Assembly: GCF_042242105.1 (NCBI RefSeq)
Contig: NC_092016.1
Location: 4,449,501-4,513,500 of the forward strand
Direction: 5' to 3'
Source of the DNA: Pempheris klunzingeri
Lineage: Eukaryota; Chordata; Actinopteri; Acropomatiformes; Pempheridae
Length of the DNA stretch: 64,000 nt
Shown: positions 37,601 to 50,145 of the stretch, one piece after another
Numbering within the stretch: position 1 is the first letter of the stretch
How the letters are laid out: the number at the start of each line of letters is the position of its first letter
Program-made: the position numbers and the translations under genes
The notes under the pieces: model-generated
The model's database searches: none
Seen by the model: the letters and a program-made list of their open reading frames with translations, nothing else
What the model was told of the DNA's origin: nothing

Positions 37601-40399
37601 CGTCATCAAAGGAGTGACCAACGCAGGAACAAAAGAGAGTCCTAATTAACCGAATGTTCTGATCTAACGAGCCTGAGTCCTGAGCAGGCACCTGGTGGGT
37701 TTGTTCCCTTCTCGTTAACGAGGCTACGAAGCTCAATGCTAATTCTCTACTAATGGTCCAATTAAAAGAAATCACATGGTTTTAATCCTGCTCTTCAAAG
37801 GCTCTTGGTCTGCACCCTCACAATGATGAGGAAAACAGGAGGCAATCTAGCCAATTTAACTGTCAAAAGGGGTTTTGGTCTCTTAAGTGCAGCGCAGCTA
37901 ATGAGAGACTTAGCTCCAACCAAATCCAGCTGGATTGTACATGAGACTAACACATGAGTTCAGCAATGTGGCTGAGATATCAGGAGTTCTCCTGCTGACC
38001 TGACACCAGGCGTCATTATTTCAGGCAGGAAAATGAAGGGTATGTGACTCTCGGAGGAGCCGTTTGAGCTCGGTTTGGGTTTGTTTATAAGTGGTGTCAT
38101 CACGATTCATGGTCGAAAGATTGTGAAGGTGAAAATCTGTTTAAATCTATAGCATATTTAAAACACACTTGAACTAAATTCATTGTGTAGTGATTCACAG
38201 ACACTAGAAGTCGGGTAATGACCTTTAGTGGACTTCATAAAGGAGCTGTTCAGATTATCTAGAAACATTTATCTTTTAGGTTTATAAAAAAAAGAGTGTC
38301 TGAGGTGATTTATAGTGTGTTTAAGTGTTATAAACTTTCTGCTCTATTACATGGAAGATACTGCAGACACATGTATAATAGACACTTCTCCATAATGCCG
38401 CCTTAAAGTAATGTACCTAAAACTTAAATAGTTTGATATTTTGGTAAATTTCCTTACTGACTTTCCATGTACCTGGAGCCAGGAGACAGTTAGCTTTTCT
38501 TAGCATAAAAGATTCACATCTTAATGTTTCATCTGTACAAAAACTAAAGTTTAAAAACAACAATTTGCCGTTTCACAGCTGGGTTATGTGTGGGACTATT
38601 TGTCACCTGGGAAAAGTTGTCAGGCAACCAGCAGAGACCCCCCCACCCCTTAAAAAAACAAACAAGTGTCTATAGACTGAACCAGGCTAATTATTTCCCT
38701 CCGTTTTCAGTCTTTATGCTAAGCTAAGCTAAGATAACCGGCTGCTGGCTCCGGCTTCATATTCACCATGCAGACGTGGGAGTCGTGTCCGTCTTCCCAC
38801 TGCTGAACTATTCCATAACATCCTCAAGTACATGGTATTGTTGTATTATTACATCTTCACCTCTGATTCTTTAGTTCCTCTATGCCAGCTTCACCCTCTG
38901 TTTGCTCATTTCTGCCTGTTTGCACCATTTCTTGTCTGAAACATGAGGAATATTTGCATAAAAAGTTCAACAAAAAGGTTGGATGACCACAGAAAGCCAA
39001 GCAGAAGGATGTAATAGTTTTGCTTTTTCGTACATGAATCCAGCAGCCAACTACGTGTCCTTACACAAGAAAAGTATGTGTCTACTAAAGGCTTAAATAC
39101 TCAGCGGAGAGTCCTGATTAATGACTCAAAACAGACTCGAGCAGCACATCCTTACAAGGGGAAAACATGCTCAGGACTCAAATTTGATTTATTCACTGGA
39201 GTGATTTGCACTAAGTTTGGCTGTCTGCTCTGTTCTTGACTGAAAGCTTTGCTAAATTAACCAAAAGGGTCGTTAACATTTTATTATATGAGTTGACACA
39301 CGACACAACCCGTCACAGTGATCTGGATTTCGACATCTGTCCTCATGTTAGTTACAAAACTTCTGGGTTCTCATTGGGAGGCTCCCACATTCAAGTTATT
39401 ATCTCTGCTTCCAGTTCCTCTGATAACCTACTTTAGCAGACTGTTATCAAACCCTTTCACTTGTATTCTGAGTGGATCTACAGTCACAGCAGTCAGCCAG
39501 GTCCAGCTTTTCTTACCCGCTATCTACTTTATCGTTATTCGAATGCTGAAAACTCTGCACTTGACCTCTATGACGGCAACAGCAGTGCTTCACGGGGATG
39601 ATTTGTTTTGAAGCTGCGTGATGCACCAGGTCATTTTCTTTTCCCTCTTCCTGATGCACCTGTCCCGAGGGTAAGGATTACCTCAGGTAGTCCCTGCGGC
39701 AGAGGATGAGGTTGGCCCGGGTGTAGAGGGTGGAGCCCACCCGGCCCAGGCGGCAGTCACAGCAGGCACACTTCAGACAGTCCTCATGCCAGTACCTGTC
39801 CAACGCCTGCAGCATGAAGCGGTCCCGGATCTTCCCGTTGCAGCCGGCGCAGCCCCTCGGCTTCTCTCTGGACTGGAGGGACACGAGAGACACACCTGGC
39901 AGGAAACAACAGGTAGAATTAAAAGATGTGGAAAGCAAAGTGATTAACAGCTGAATTTATAAAAAAAAAAGAATTACTGATACAATCAAAGGTGTTATAA
40001 GGCAGAGACATGCCAAAATAAAAGGTTTTATAAAAGCACTGTTGAATATCACAGACATTATAGTCACATTAGGAAATGACAGTAAATAATAATGATATCT
40101 AATTAAAGAAATAACCATTTAGGTCTAATTTTATCCCCAGTAGGAATATTGAAATGGGTAAAAAGTGAAAGTAAACTTCAAGTTTCTTAAAAGAATAGAA
40201 CAGTTAGAGGGAATTCATTATCTTTTATCAGTCTTAATGAAAGTATTTCACAGACAGTAAGTTTAACATGAAATCTAATTTTCTGCCCTCTTTATCTTTT
40301 TGCTGCACAGTCATTAAAACCCTCTCTCTTCTTCTACTGTATAAATAACGTTCATATAGAAATGCATGTGTACTCACTCTCCTCCTTGTCCAGCACCAT
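34665..40399 (-). CDS. lmo1: LIM domain only protein, LMO1-type
   Basis: Nuclear adaptor made of two tandem LIM zinc domains that bridges LDB1 with GATA and bHLH factors; it does not bind DNA itself. Minus-strand coding exons: 40378-40399, 39682-39895, 35103-35228, 34665-34770. All are in frame, 155 residues (human LMO1 156). The first exon gives MVLDKEE, matching the MVLD isoform of LMO1. LIM1 (residues 23-75) has CAGC, HEDC, KCACCDC and the closing C-x2-D. LIM2 (87 onward) has CAAC, HLDC, CQLC and ends within ILCQLDY. The tail [11 protein letters not shown] resembles LMO1 (QLNG) rather than LMO3. LIM1 carries several substitutions relative to the usually very conserved LMO1/LMO3 sequence, and LFGVTGNC is LMO3-like, so a divergent duplicate is possible. 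Zinc ligands are all present. Confidence 0.9.
36240..36530. repeat. Dispersed repeat fragment in lmo1 intron 2
   Basis: Contains GGCACCAAAACGACTTGGTT, AGGTTTGGGAAAAGAG, and later CTACAGCCACCTAGAGGTCG. These words recur in an abundant fish interspersed repeat. Class not assigned. Confidence 0.5.
37380..37800. promoter_or_regulatory. Candidate intronic enhancer of lmo1
   Basis: Repeat-free block with a GATA site (AGATAAG at 37459-37465), TCCTAATTAACC near 37640 and CAATTAAAAG near 37759. Other low-complexity text around it drops out here. LMO1 loci are known to carry intronic enhancers in mammals; correspondence is inferred, not shown. Confidence 0.35.
38425..38830. repeat. Teleost foldback-type dispersed repeat
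   Basis: Contains AGTTTGATATTTTGGTAAAT, GGTTATGTGTGGGACTATTT, AGTCTTTATGCTAAGCTAAG, GGCTGCTGGCTCCGGCTTCA and closes with CTGAACTATTCCATAAC. This matches a very common fish repeat whose ends read as TTTGACATTTTGG / CCAAAATGTCAAACTATT. The copy is degraded and non-coding. Confidence 0.65.
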
Positions 40400-41115
40400 C
40401 CTTCTGGAAAAACAACACTCCAACAAACAGGAGAAATGCCCCCGCGTCTCCCTCTCCTGCGTGCGAGATAACACCAGGGAGAGCAATAATAAACACAGGG
40501 GGGGCTCTGACTCTCTGACTGTGTGAATTGCAGCAGCAGCAGCAGCCCCGAGTGGCTCAAACTTCAGCTCCGCTCCTCACAAACCCCGAGGAAAGCCGAC
40601 AGAAAACAGCCCATGGGGTCGCTCTCTGCGCCTCATGCGTAAAAATAACCGGTGGCTGGATGAAAACAGCGTCTCCGGGTATCACCTTGCCGCCAGGCGA
40701 GATGTCCTCAAATCAAGAGTGGCTGTGCCTTATCTCGGCTGATGTCAGTGCATAAGCATTTCTGTATCTGCACAGGCTGCGGCGGCTGTTCCCCTCTCAG
40801 ATGAGCTCCTCTGCACACACTGAGCCTCCACACAGACCTCCCTCTTTCTCCCTCCCTCTCCGCAAAAAACTCCCACAGTCAAATGGCTTTTTTTTTTTTT
40901 TTCTTTTTCAAACGCTGCGTGCTAATTATATAAAGTCATTATGCTCAGATCTGATAGTAACCGCCCCCTCCCTCTCGGAATCAATTATTCAATAGACAGT
41001 CACACACCAGGACAGCCCGGGCCTGAGGTGTTTTAGAATGAGCTTATTCAACTCCAAGGACACCAATTATCTCCAGGGCGCCCAGCAGTCAAAGCAGAGG
41101 CTTTTCAGCAGATGC
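40400..41115 (-). promoter_or_regulatory. lmo1: lmo1 upstream region
   Basis: Directly upstream of the MVLD exon. It is GC-richer than its surroundings, with a (CAG)4 stretch near 40530. A stretch with GCTAATTATATAAAG (40920-40934), TCAATTATTCAATAG and CACCAATTATCTCC (to 41074) looks like homeodomain-rich regulatory DNA. The transcription start was not determined. Confidence 0.4.
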
Positions 41116-42339
41116 GGCGCCTTTTCACACGCACGTGGGTGCACGCGCGTTTGTGAGCGTGCACGTGACACAGTGTATATTCGGTGTGTTCATTCCTTAT
41201 TTGTGCACGCGTCTTTTTTTAAATTTTTTTTTTTACTTAGCTACAAAATTAATAATAGCTTAGATGAGGGTAAGAATGCACAGTTATTTTCATAAAGGTC
41301 ACTAAACTCTATCACAGCTAAATGAAAGCAATAATGGGTTTCCTTCCTAAGCCTTGAATATCACATGAATGCTGCAGAAATACATGTGATTAAAAAGACT
41401 TAATTAGCAACAATCGTTAGCTAATTAGAGAGCCTATTGTACTTCTAAACCCTTGTAGGATTATTAGGCCATAGGGATATTATCTGCTGTAAGTCTGAGT
41501 CCTTGAATATGATAGAAATATAAGGAGACAGTGGAGGAACACCAGAGGAGAAGTCCTTGTCTGTATTATATATATATGTGTGTGTGTGTCATATTAAAAG
41601 ATGCCAAAATGTAAAGCAGCTACTGGAATAGGAATGTACAAATGCAAATACTAAATAAGTAGCTACAAGGATTTTGTTTAAAATGTTTCTGGTTATGAAA
41701 TGTGTGGATGTCTTTATATGACCTACATAAGCAAACAGGACTATCAGCAAGACGATCTCTTATTTCTGTGTTATTCTAAGTGCTCAGGTCCGATTCCCCC
41801 TGAAATCAGACAAAAACAATTTACAGCTAACATTAGAGTCGATGTTTCCGCTTTCCCGAGCAACGTATTGCAGTGAGTCCAAAATCAGCTGATGAAAAGG
41901 AAGGAGAAGAATTTTCTTTAAAGGTTTTTATGTTTGACGTCATATTTTTATGGTTATTGTTCATACTGGGGCAGGATTAGCAAGGATAAAAGGAAGAAAA
42001 TCAACCAAGTAACAATGAAAAAATGCTGAAAGTTAATGTAGAGCACGAGCAAAAACACGAGTCAACCTCGGTCGGCCATTCAACAGATGGAGAAAACTCA
42101 AAGGAGTCCAAACTGATCCAGAACTGGCTCTCCTCCTCCTACACAAGCCTGTAATGTGTCTATTTTCTTCATCAAATACAATACGAAAAGTGATTTATGA
42201 ATTGACGTTGGTGGATGAAATGTGGAGAGATCAGATCAAGATCTCCACAACACTCCAGTAAACGCTACCATATTTGTTCACAGGGACTAAATGAAAGTTC
42301 CTTGGAGAGTCCAACAGTATTCGCTATTGATTGCTTGTT
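41116..42339. other. Intergenic, no gene seen
   Basis: Alternating CACG/GCGT text near 41130-41170 and a short TATATGTGTG microsatellite near 41566-41590. No exon or element was recognised. Confidence 0.5.
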
Positions 42340-42510
42340 CGTGAGTCACATCCGGATCCTCTCCAAAATTTAATGGGTTCTTCTCTGGCCCACGCTACAT
42401 CCTTCCACCAAGTTTCATGAAAATTGGGCCAGTAGTCTTTACATAATCCTGCTCACAAACAGAGAAACAAATGGCACCGAAAACATAACCTCCTTGGCGG
42501 AGATAACCAT
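42340..42510. repeat. Dispersed repeat ending in CCTCCTTGGCGGAG
   Basis: Contains CCAAGTTTCATGAAAATTGG, AGTAGTCTTTACATAATCCT and ACATAACCTCCTTGGCGGAG, the 3' part of a widespread vertebrate/fish retroelement-type repeat. Boundaries are approximate. Confidence 0.65.
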
Positions 42511-43039
42511 GAGAACTGGCAGATCTACTGTACTACAAACTCTCGAATATCATAGCAACACCATGACAGAGCTCTAATGGTAGATGTAGCAGGCCTATGT
42601 CCTCCCTAAGTCCTGAACGTCTTATGATATTCTAGGAATATTACAGGATTGCTGAAGATAAAGCAGCTAAAACAGTTATGTACTCACTAATAGACCTACC
42701 ACAGTCCTTATAAGAATATTATAGGAGTGAAATATAAATAGCCTTGGAGCTCCATGATGACTCCAGACCTACTGCATGTCACTATATTGAGAATCAGAAC
42801 ACCACAAAGTCTGGTAAAGTCATTATTTGAAGTTAATATTGAGCGCCACAGAGGCATTATTAGTCTCTGTAGATAGATTATTGGAGCAGTATAGTGATTT
42901 TCATTGGGGGTTTTCAAGGCCAGGACTCACCCCAGTCCATAAACAACAGTACAGCCTGCTTCCAAATAGATCATCCGGCCCTAAATCCTCCTCATTAGAA
43001 GCTGTGGCATAAACAACTGTTCTAACATGGCCCCTGGAT

Positions 43040-43720
43040 CAGGTCACACTAATTAACCAGCACCATCGACCGACAATTCCCTCATTATCCGCCCTCTCAT
43101 CTGATCGCATATAGGCCGTCAAGACAGCTAACGATCAACGGACTAATTAATCAGCTGATGAGGTGCAAGTGAAGCTCCGGGTTCCCTCTTCATTTGCGAG
43201 ACACATGGGAGCTAATTAGTTAAATTATTAATGCATCTAATTAAATAGTTTCTCTGGGTAATCATGGTTACAGTCTAGTCCTCCGTCGGCCGCAGTGATA
43301 AATGGATCCTCAGTGAAGTAGACCCCTCTTGTCCTTTATTTTGACATATATGAACTCCAATGCAGCGGCTGGCCCGGACTAAACATTACAGGCTATTCAC
43401 AGGCCCAGACCCCATTAGGCTAATTGCGCTAAAAGCAGTCTGTGGCTGACATTAAAGGTGAGCTGTGGTAAGGGCTCTAATTAGCAGTCTGTGAAAATAG
43501 GAAGCCTTTTTGGCCATCTGCTGCGGCTTGCCTCGCCGTCATGTCCTCTGTGTGAAAAGGGCAGAGACAAATTTAGGCTGTGTTTTGTGGAAGGGCTGTT
43601 TGTCAGATATAATGCCATGAGAGGCCGGGTCACAGGGAGCACATTTCATACAGTAACAGCTGAATTTAGAGGAGGGAATAACAGAAAAACTGCTGCAATT
43701 TGTGGCAGCTAGGCCATATG
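43040..43720. promoter_or_regulatory. Candidate lmo1 enhancer with clustered TAATTA sites
   Basis: TAATTA occurs at 43050-43055, 43144-43149, 43213-43218, 43238-43243 and 43478-43483, with TAATTG at 43421-43426. The block is free of recognisable repeats and has no coherent reading frame. It lies 2.6-3.3 kb upstream of the lmo1 start. TAATTA is the core site of many homeodomain factors. LMO1 is developmentally regulated, so an upstream enhancer is plausible. Confidence 0.5.
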
Positions 43721-43869
43721 GTTTTGCATATGAAACCACAGCCTGCTGCTTCTTGTCAGACTCAAAGGAGAAAACCAGTGTTATTTAGACTTAGAGCCTA
43801 TTTTCCACCATCTATATTCAGCTTATATATCCGTCACTTTTCAACACATGCCTTAATTAGGATAAATTC

Positions 43870-44080
43870 TTCTCCAAATGCAGTGTTTACCCAGCAAACA
43901 GTTAACGTTCCACAAAGGCTCTGATTCGGCTCTGTTTTTTTACAACCAGGGAATAATTCCCAGATGGTTATTTAAAAAAATGTTTCAGAACCTTTAGAGA
44001 ACGTTCCCTGGAGGTTACTTTTACAGAACCTCTTGGGAACATTTCCTCAAGGATCCCCCATTGGTTATTTTTGAAGCTTA
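43870..44080. repeat. Dispersed repeat with AACGTTCC units
   Basis: Words such as CAGTTAACGTTCCACAAAGG, GAGAACGTTCCCTGGAGGTT and CAGAACCTCTTGGGAACATT form degenerate internal repeats of about 40-50 bases. They are typical of a fish interspersed or mini-satellite repeat. Confidence 0.5.
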
Positions 44081-44840
44081 AATGTGGACATTTTAGAATC
44101 TAATCTCCAATCATAGCAAAGTAATGTACACCATTTAATTTACAAACGTTAGCGTGTTTACACTCTTCATCTTACAGAGCAATGTACTTGCTTAACTTCA
44201 AAATGTTGGCATTGTCATTGCATGCTGATGTCGGCTCAAAGCATCTCTCTGCTAAAGCCTCACAAGCTGCTCATACGTCTGTAGTTTGGTTCCGTGACGG
44301 CTGAGCAAACTCAGTCCGTTCACGAGAACCATGTGATGTAGTCAAAAGCTCAAGAACAAGCGGGTACTGTAAGTGGACCCTGAGTTGAGATTGTTTGATC
44401 AGTGGCAACAATCCCATAATGCCGCATGATGAAATAAAATGTGACAACTTTTTATAGGATCAAATAAAGGAAATCTTGACCAAAAGAAATGATGTGTTTA
44501 TTGATTTTATTGAACGTGTTTTTAATTCTGGACAAAATGGCACCGAATGGATAAACTAACCACAGCTGGAAGAGAGAACAGAGAGAAGAACCAAACACTT
44601 GAACACTTTCAAAGTGCTTTACCTCGCATGTTTGTTACAGAGCTGAACTCCCAAGACGTTTGACCGCTGGGGAGCAGATTATTTGTCCTGATCCCTCGAC
44701 TGGCTGAGAAGATCAGGGCACCGGAGCCAAGCGTTTACATGAGCGATGGTAACTTTGAGCAATACATGTGATACTCAAATGAACCGGTGGAGCGTCTTTG
44801 TGGTTGTATTAGGTAGTTTCCAGTTCAACATGTGGACCTA

Positions 44841-44874
<34 letters not shown>

Positions 44875-46194
44875 GTTGCCTAAAATGTTACAGTGGGGGC
44901 TTGTGACTGAAGGGATGATGCCACTCTGATGTCAAATAGGATCGGTGGTGGAGATATGAAAGATCCCCGAGTGTCTCAAGACAGTTGCATGACTGCATAG
45001 CAAGGGCTGAAAATATAACTGTGTTCATTTCATTTTATTGATGTTTAATTTCTGTAACATTCACACAGAGACAAACACATTTTGCGCCACCACCTTGTAA
45101 TTCCATCCTAAAATGTTGTGTTCATTTCAGGTACTTCTGTGAGTTTGATCAGGTGTGTGGAAGTTGCACTATTTGAACGCCTCTTTCATACTCTATTTTT
45201 TTTTTTTCATTTCAAACACAATTACTTCTGTCACTTTCTGTGTGTATAACCGAGTGAAACACCCTGACATCCCTCCAGCAGGGACCGTCTGAAAGCCGTA
45301 ATCACCATTTTAACGATCGTCACGTCTCGCCTCCCTCCATGACGGCTGGCTTTTGACCCCAACTTTGAGTGTGGCCATTCGAAACGGCTATCAACTTTTA
45401 GCCCCCGACTGCCATCAGATCAGATTGTGGTTGCACTGGCCAGCGTTCAGGTGTGAATGTGAGCAGTCCTGAAAAAGAAAGCACTGCTCTCAGCGAAGTC
45501 TCCCTCCGTAAATAAACCGTGTGAGGCAGAAGGATGCTACTGGCTCACAGTGCTGCTGCTGGTGTGGTCCTGTGCTTAGGGACATGTTGTTTGTGTATAA
45601 CCGGCTGGCTTATAGCTTTCAATTTAAGGAAGTGAAATTTTATTTATGTGCTTCAGTGCCTGGAAGGGTTTGTCTGATTAATGGTAGCACTGCAAAACAA
45701 AAGAGCGGGATATCTACTGTAAACACACTGAACATTATGGTTGCCTGTCTGTTTCACTGTGATCATTATCTGACTCAACAACACCTGTTGTGGCTTTACA
45801 GTTAACTTCTCTCAGGCAAGATGATGTTAAAAACAGGCAGCTCGTGTGCTAATGCAACATTTGTCAAAGTGTGACTTAGGGTAACTCCAGTATTTTCAAA
45901 CCTGGGCCATATTTCTTTTATGTTTTTGGTTTGAAATGACTGGTAGGTACAGTAAGTGTGGAATTAGTCCTGTAGATCACTACAATGTATACAATAAATA
46001 CAATATAATATAATCCTTTGGGACAACTGCCCCTGATCAAAGTAGGTCCACTAAAAGTGCTTGTTTTAGCCACCGACAGGCTCAGATTGTTATTCTAAGT
46101 GTCTGACAACATTATGGAAATGATCCCTGCAGAAATAGACTTGTAAGATCCTTTTGGTTTAACCATAAACAGAAGTTATATCTCTCTCCTCAAA
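44081..46194. other. Intergenic between lmo1 and rergl, no gene seen
   Basis: Contains a GT microsatellite at about 44842-44865 and a T-run near 45198-45210. No exon recognised. Confidence 0.5.
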
Positions 46195-46342
46195 GCCGCC
46201 AGACTCCCCTGACAAAAATAACAATTTTACCTTGTAGAACATGGGAGTTGCTGGTCTACCGCTGCCTCGATTTGTTAGTTTGTTTGCGTTATTGTGTGTT
46301 TAGTTTGGATCCAACAATAGGCAGCAGTAGACCAGCAACTCC
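46195..46342. mobile_element. Rearranged copy of the ric3-intron foldback element
   Basis: Shares words with the element in ric3 intron 5: CAATTTTACCTTGTAGAACA compares with its AAATTTTACCTTGCAAACCA, followed in both by GCCTCGATT and TTAGTTTG. Here a 23-bp inverted repeat (46244-46266 with 46320-46342, one mismatch) surrounds a 53-base loop. Confidence 0.7.
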
Positions 46343-49300
46343 GGCCTGTGAGCGGTCATGACCTGTGTGGACAATAGAGAAGGCCATTTAAGGGTTGGAT
46401 AGAAAAGAAAATAACAGCATAAGTCAGAAGTTGCAAGATTCAATCTTGTGTTATTTGAGTCACAGAGGCCCCAAGAGGCATGTGGACACAATGTACAGAT
46501 AATTACAAATCAGTATAAAACCATCCTCACCTGTACAGCACTATATGGTCCTTTTCATGGATCATATTCAACAAAGAATCTTTTATGGCTCATTTTATGG
46601 GAAACGTTCCTCTGCAGCGGATGCATGCTGCTGCACTTGAAGGGGATGTTTCTGATCTGTCAGCTTCAAACTTGGCAAACAAACCTTCAAATATAGTTGT
46701 GCAAGCACAAACTTTTCAAGGATTGGAACACAGTGTAATGTAATACAGCTCTTTGCACCTTCTGTATCTGAATGACTCAGGCTGCAGCAGCTTCTTTGTG
46801 AGCCTGAACAAACTGAAAAAACTGAACAGAAATGTCATATACTACAGAAATAAACTGCTGGTAATTGTATTTTTGGTACAAAGTTCATTGTAACTTGGTT
46901 TCATTTATAAAAGCCACCAACACTCTCCTCTAAACTTATTTTTCCAATTTATTAGTTGTGATCTCTAAAAACTTCCACACCGTTCAGTCCTCTGAACTCT
47001 GGACCTGCCTCTAATGTGAAGCCGTGACTTTTAGCCCTCAATGGCCTTGGGCTTATGGGAAATGGTGTTTGTGAAAGGTTTCTATTAGAACCACCATCCT
47101 TATCTAGACACGTGTAGCCACAAGACATATTGAGCAACGTCAGATTATGTAACATTGGATCTTTAGTTATGAGTATTGTCACGTATCTCAGTGTGATTTT
47201 GAATGAGGTTTTCTTGTTGTTGTTTTTTTAACAGAACCCAGAATTTATGGTTTCGCTCTTTACAGGCCTTTTTCACAGCAGACTTTTTGACTTGTTTTAG
47301 TAGGAAAACCACAGGTGTAGCTAATAATGATCATAATAACTCTGGTCTATTCAAGTGTCCCAGTGAGCCAGCATGCACAATACCAGAGCCATATGACAAC
47401 TTTGAAGTAATAGTGAACTATATCGCTGGTAAGCTTAATGCCAATGAGAGACCTTTTTATCTTGTCTCTGAAATACAGTTTTTCCACCATTTCAACTGTA
47501 TTCAAGACAAAAAAATTGTACTTCTTCTTTTTCAACACTGTGTGAAGTCATCAAAAGCTTTAGAGAGTCTCTCTGTGATCAGGAGGGTTTTTTTTCTTAT
47601 CAGATTGTCTTCAATTGCAGAGTTTTGGCATTATTACTGCAAGAGGACACCGACATCTTACTAAACAGTATCCAGTGCAGAGACAGCAGGACATCACTTT
47701 TAGTGTAACAAGAGACTGGCAGGACGCTGAGCAGACGCTGAACAAGTCATATAGCATATGAAAAGGATTACATATGGTTCCTTCCACAATACATCTCTCT
47801 AAAAGGCTGTTTTACATTCATGCTATGTTTAACAGAACCAGATGATCCACATGTAACTCATCAGAGATGCAGGCGCACGGCACTCTTTAAATTCAACCGT
47901 ATAAAAGTATGAATTTTACCTCTTTTCAATTTTCAGAGAGTGAATGTCTCGTTTCAGAAGCTCTTCAGATACACCATATGTATACATCCAGCAAGCAATC
48001 ACTGTGTGCACTCATGCAGCGTGACACACAGTGCATGGCAAAAAAAAAAAAATGTCCCCTTGAGCAGCTCATACAGGCCAGTGTTCAGATCAATGTGAAA
48101 TCATGTTTTCCTTGAGATTACAGCAGGAAAACACGTGTTTAAGTCACAATAATTTCACCTTGTATCCTATTTTTAGTTGATTTGAACTGGAAACAAGCTA
48201 TTATTTTACCAAACTGACATATTGTTTCCACATTTGTAAGGAAAATGAGATTGTCAGTCAGCTCTAGACTAAACAACTTTAACTACTATTTATTTTTGCT
48301 GTCAAGATTGAAAAGGGATGCTGAGACCCGAGTGAAGAACCATCTGACGTCGCAGACGAGCTCTTCCTGCTCCAGCGTGGATCCATTTCAGTGGCGGTTC
48401 AAGTATTTGGAAGCCGTCCAATCACATGTCAGTCTGACTAAGCTGCAGAGTTTTAGATTGGAGTGGGGATGTGCTCACCAGCTGTGAGATTAAGGGGAAC
48501 TGATCGATGGCCTTTCTGATTGGCTCTCGCGGTGTCCCAGCAGCATCCAATCCCCTTGGTTCGGATGATTGTCCACAGCCGAGCCAAAACCAATTCTTCC
48601 TCCACACAGGGGCCAAATAAGATCACTGACCTGAAGCTGCAAGGCCTCGCTTGGAGGTTCTGTCTCCATCCGTCTGCACTCCTCATCTCTCTAAAAAAAA
48701 AACGAGACAGGCAGAGAAGAAGATGGGGGAGGAAGATGAAGAGGTGGAATCAAATTAGAGTTTTAACGGAGAGCATTGTGCACTATCACAGATCTACACT
48801 GTTTTATTTAATGTGTATTTTCCTGACATCTTTGTCATGTTGTGCTAATGCCAGCGGTGTCACTGCACTGCCCTCTCTAGAAATTACCTGTCAGTCAAAC
48901 TCAGCGGGTGGCACTGCTGTGTCTTTGTCCTTAGATTTTCTGTTCGTTCTCTGTAGGTGGAGCTCTTTTCCTTTTTCTGTTCAGCCGTGGTGATTACAGC
49001 TGATCCTGCCAGCAACACAGTTCCACCATTGATTCTGCCGTTGCCGCAGCTGGAAATGTAAAATGCATGACTTCCTGTGCAGCAAAGTCCTTTTTAAATC
49101 TTCCATTAACATTTTAGAGAGTAGAAATGCATCTCTTCAGAAAATGTCAGGGATCATTTTGTCTAAAAACTGAAAAAAAAATGCTCAAATGCACATAAAA
49201 ATATGCCTTCATGTGTTCAAATGTGTGACTGCGTGTATGTCTGAGGGTCGGGGGGCTTATGGGGGCTTATAGTCAGAAGACTGTTCAAGGAATAACCTCA

Positions 49301-49400
49301 TGATGGAGCTGAATTAAGTGTTTCCCACATTCACTGATTCCAAATAACCACCAAAAAGACTCCTGCAGAGATTCAGCTTTCATTTGCCACCTGTGCTGCA

Positions 49401-49433
<33 letters not shown>

Positions 49434-50029
49434 TTGAGCGTGAGGAGGTCTGCTCTTCATCAAATAGGCCCTACTTGGATGAGTGAAAAAGGCACTGAGC
49501 CATCAGGAGAAACAGATTGATCAAAAACACAAATTTATTGTTCATGTTGTGGAAAATCTGCACTTAAACGTGTTTTGTTTGTGTTTACTGTGTTGAAATG
49601 TGGCTGATGACACTGGAAAGTGTCAAATGTAGAGTTTGAAGGTTCATTCTTGTCCCTGGAAGTAATAATTTTTATGATGCATGTAACATTAAAGACAACA
49701 AACATCTAATATTATGAATATACACGATGATTCTAAACTAAGTCATATCTGAGGATGATTTAAGTGAGTATGATAACCAACTCGTTTCTTTTGTATTTGT
49801 ATTATTACTGGACAAAACCCCTGATAAACTCATAGCACAGACTGATTATCTCTTCAAAATACCAAAACACAGAAATGGCTGCAGGAAAACCTTACAACAA
49901 AGGACGGCTGGACTATAACTCTCAGTGAGATAAACTGTATGGAGAACCTGACCTTTACCATAAGACTACATTATAATCAATATGTACAACTCAAAAAAGA
50001 AAAATAATCAGTTTTTATTATTGTTTTTT
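46343..50029. other. Intergenic, no gene seen
   Basis: Contains a (GAT)10 microsatellite at 49401-49430 and an A-run near 48042-48052. The open frame of 153 codons at 47203-47664 looks like chance or repeat-derived, not a gene. No splice-flanked exons were recognised. Confidence 0.5.
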
Positions 50030-50145
50030 TTCTGTTGCATCATTTTTTATTGTCGTGTCTACATCTTTTCTTGGCCAGGTCTCCTTTTGCTAAAGGTCTC
50101 CAGCTCCAGTGGGACCCGACTGGTTAAATGAAGGTCAAATGAAAT
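50030..50145 (+). mobile_element. LINE-type 3' tail
   Basis: Contains CTCCAGTGGGACCCGACTGG followed by TTAAATGAAGGTCAAATGAA, a mutated form of the fish LINE terminus GGTTAAATAAAGGTTAAATA. No coding part is retained. Confidence 0.55.

Larger units (their letters stand above)
35229..39681 (-). other. lmo1: lmo1 intron 2
   Basis: Largest intron of the gene (about 4.45 kb). It contains a dispersed repeat at 36240-36530, a conserved-looking block at 37380-37800 and a foldback-type repeat at 38425-38830; see separate entries. The remainder is AT-rich with no gene seen. Confidence 0.7.

Noticed and set aside
47203..47664. Open frame of 153 codons, plus strand
   Set aside because: Longest unexplained frame in its region, but composition is low in coding bias, it has no domain or motif I recognise, and nearby words resemble dispersed fish repeats. 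There is no splice or promoter context.
49401..49430. Repeat array that could suggest CRISPR or coding poly-D/M
   Set aside because: A simple (GAT)10 microsatellite with no spacers; the host is a eukaryote.
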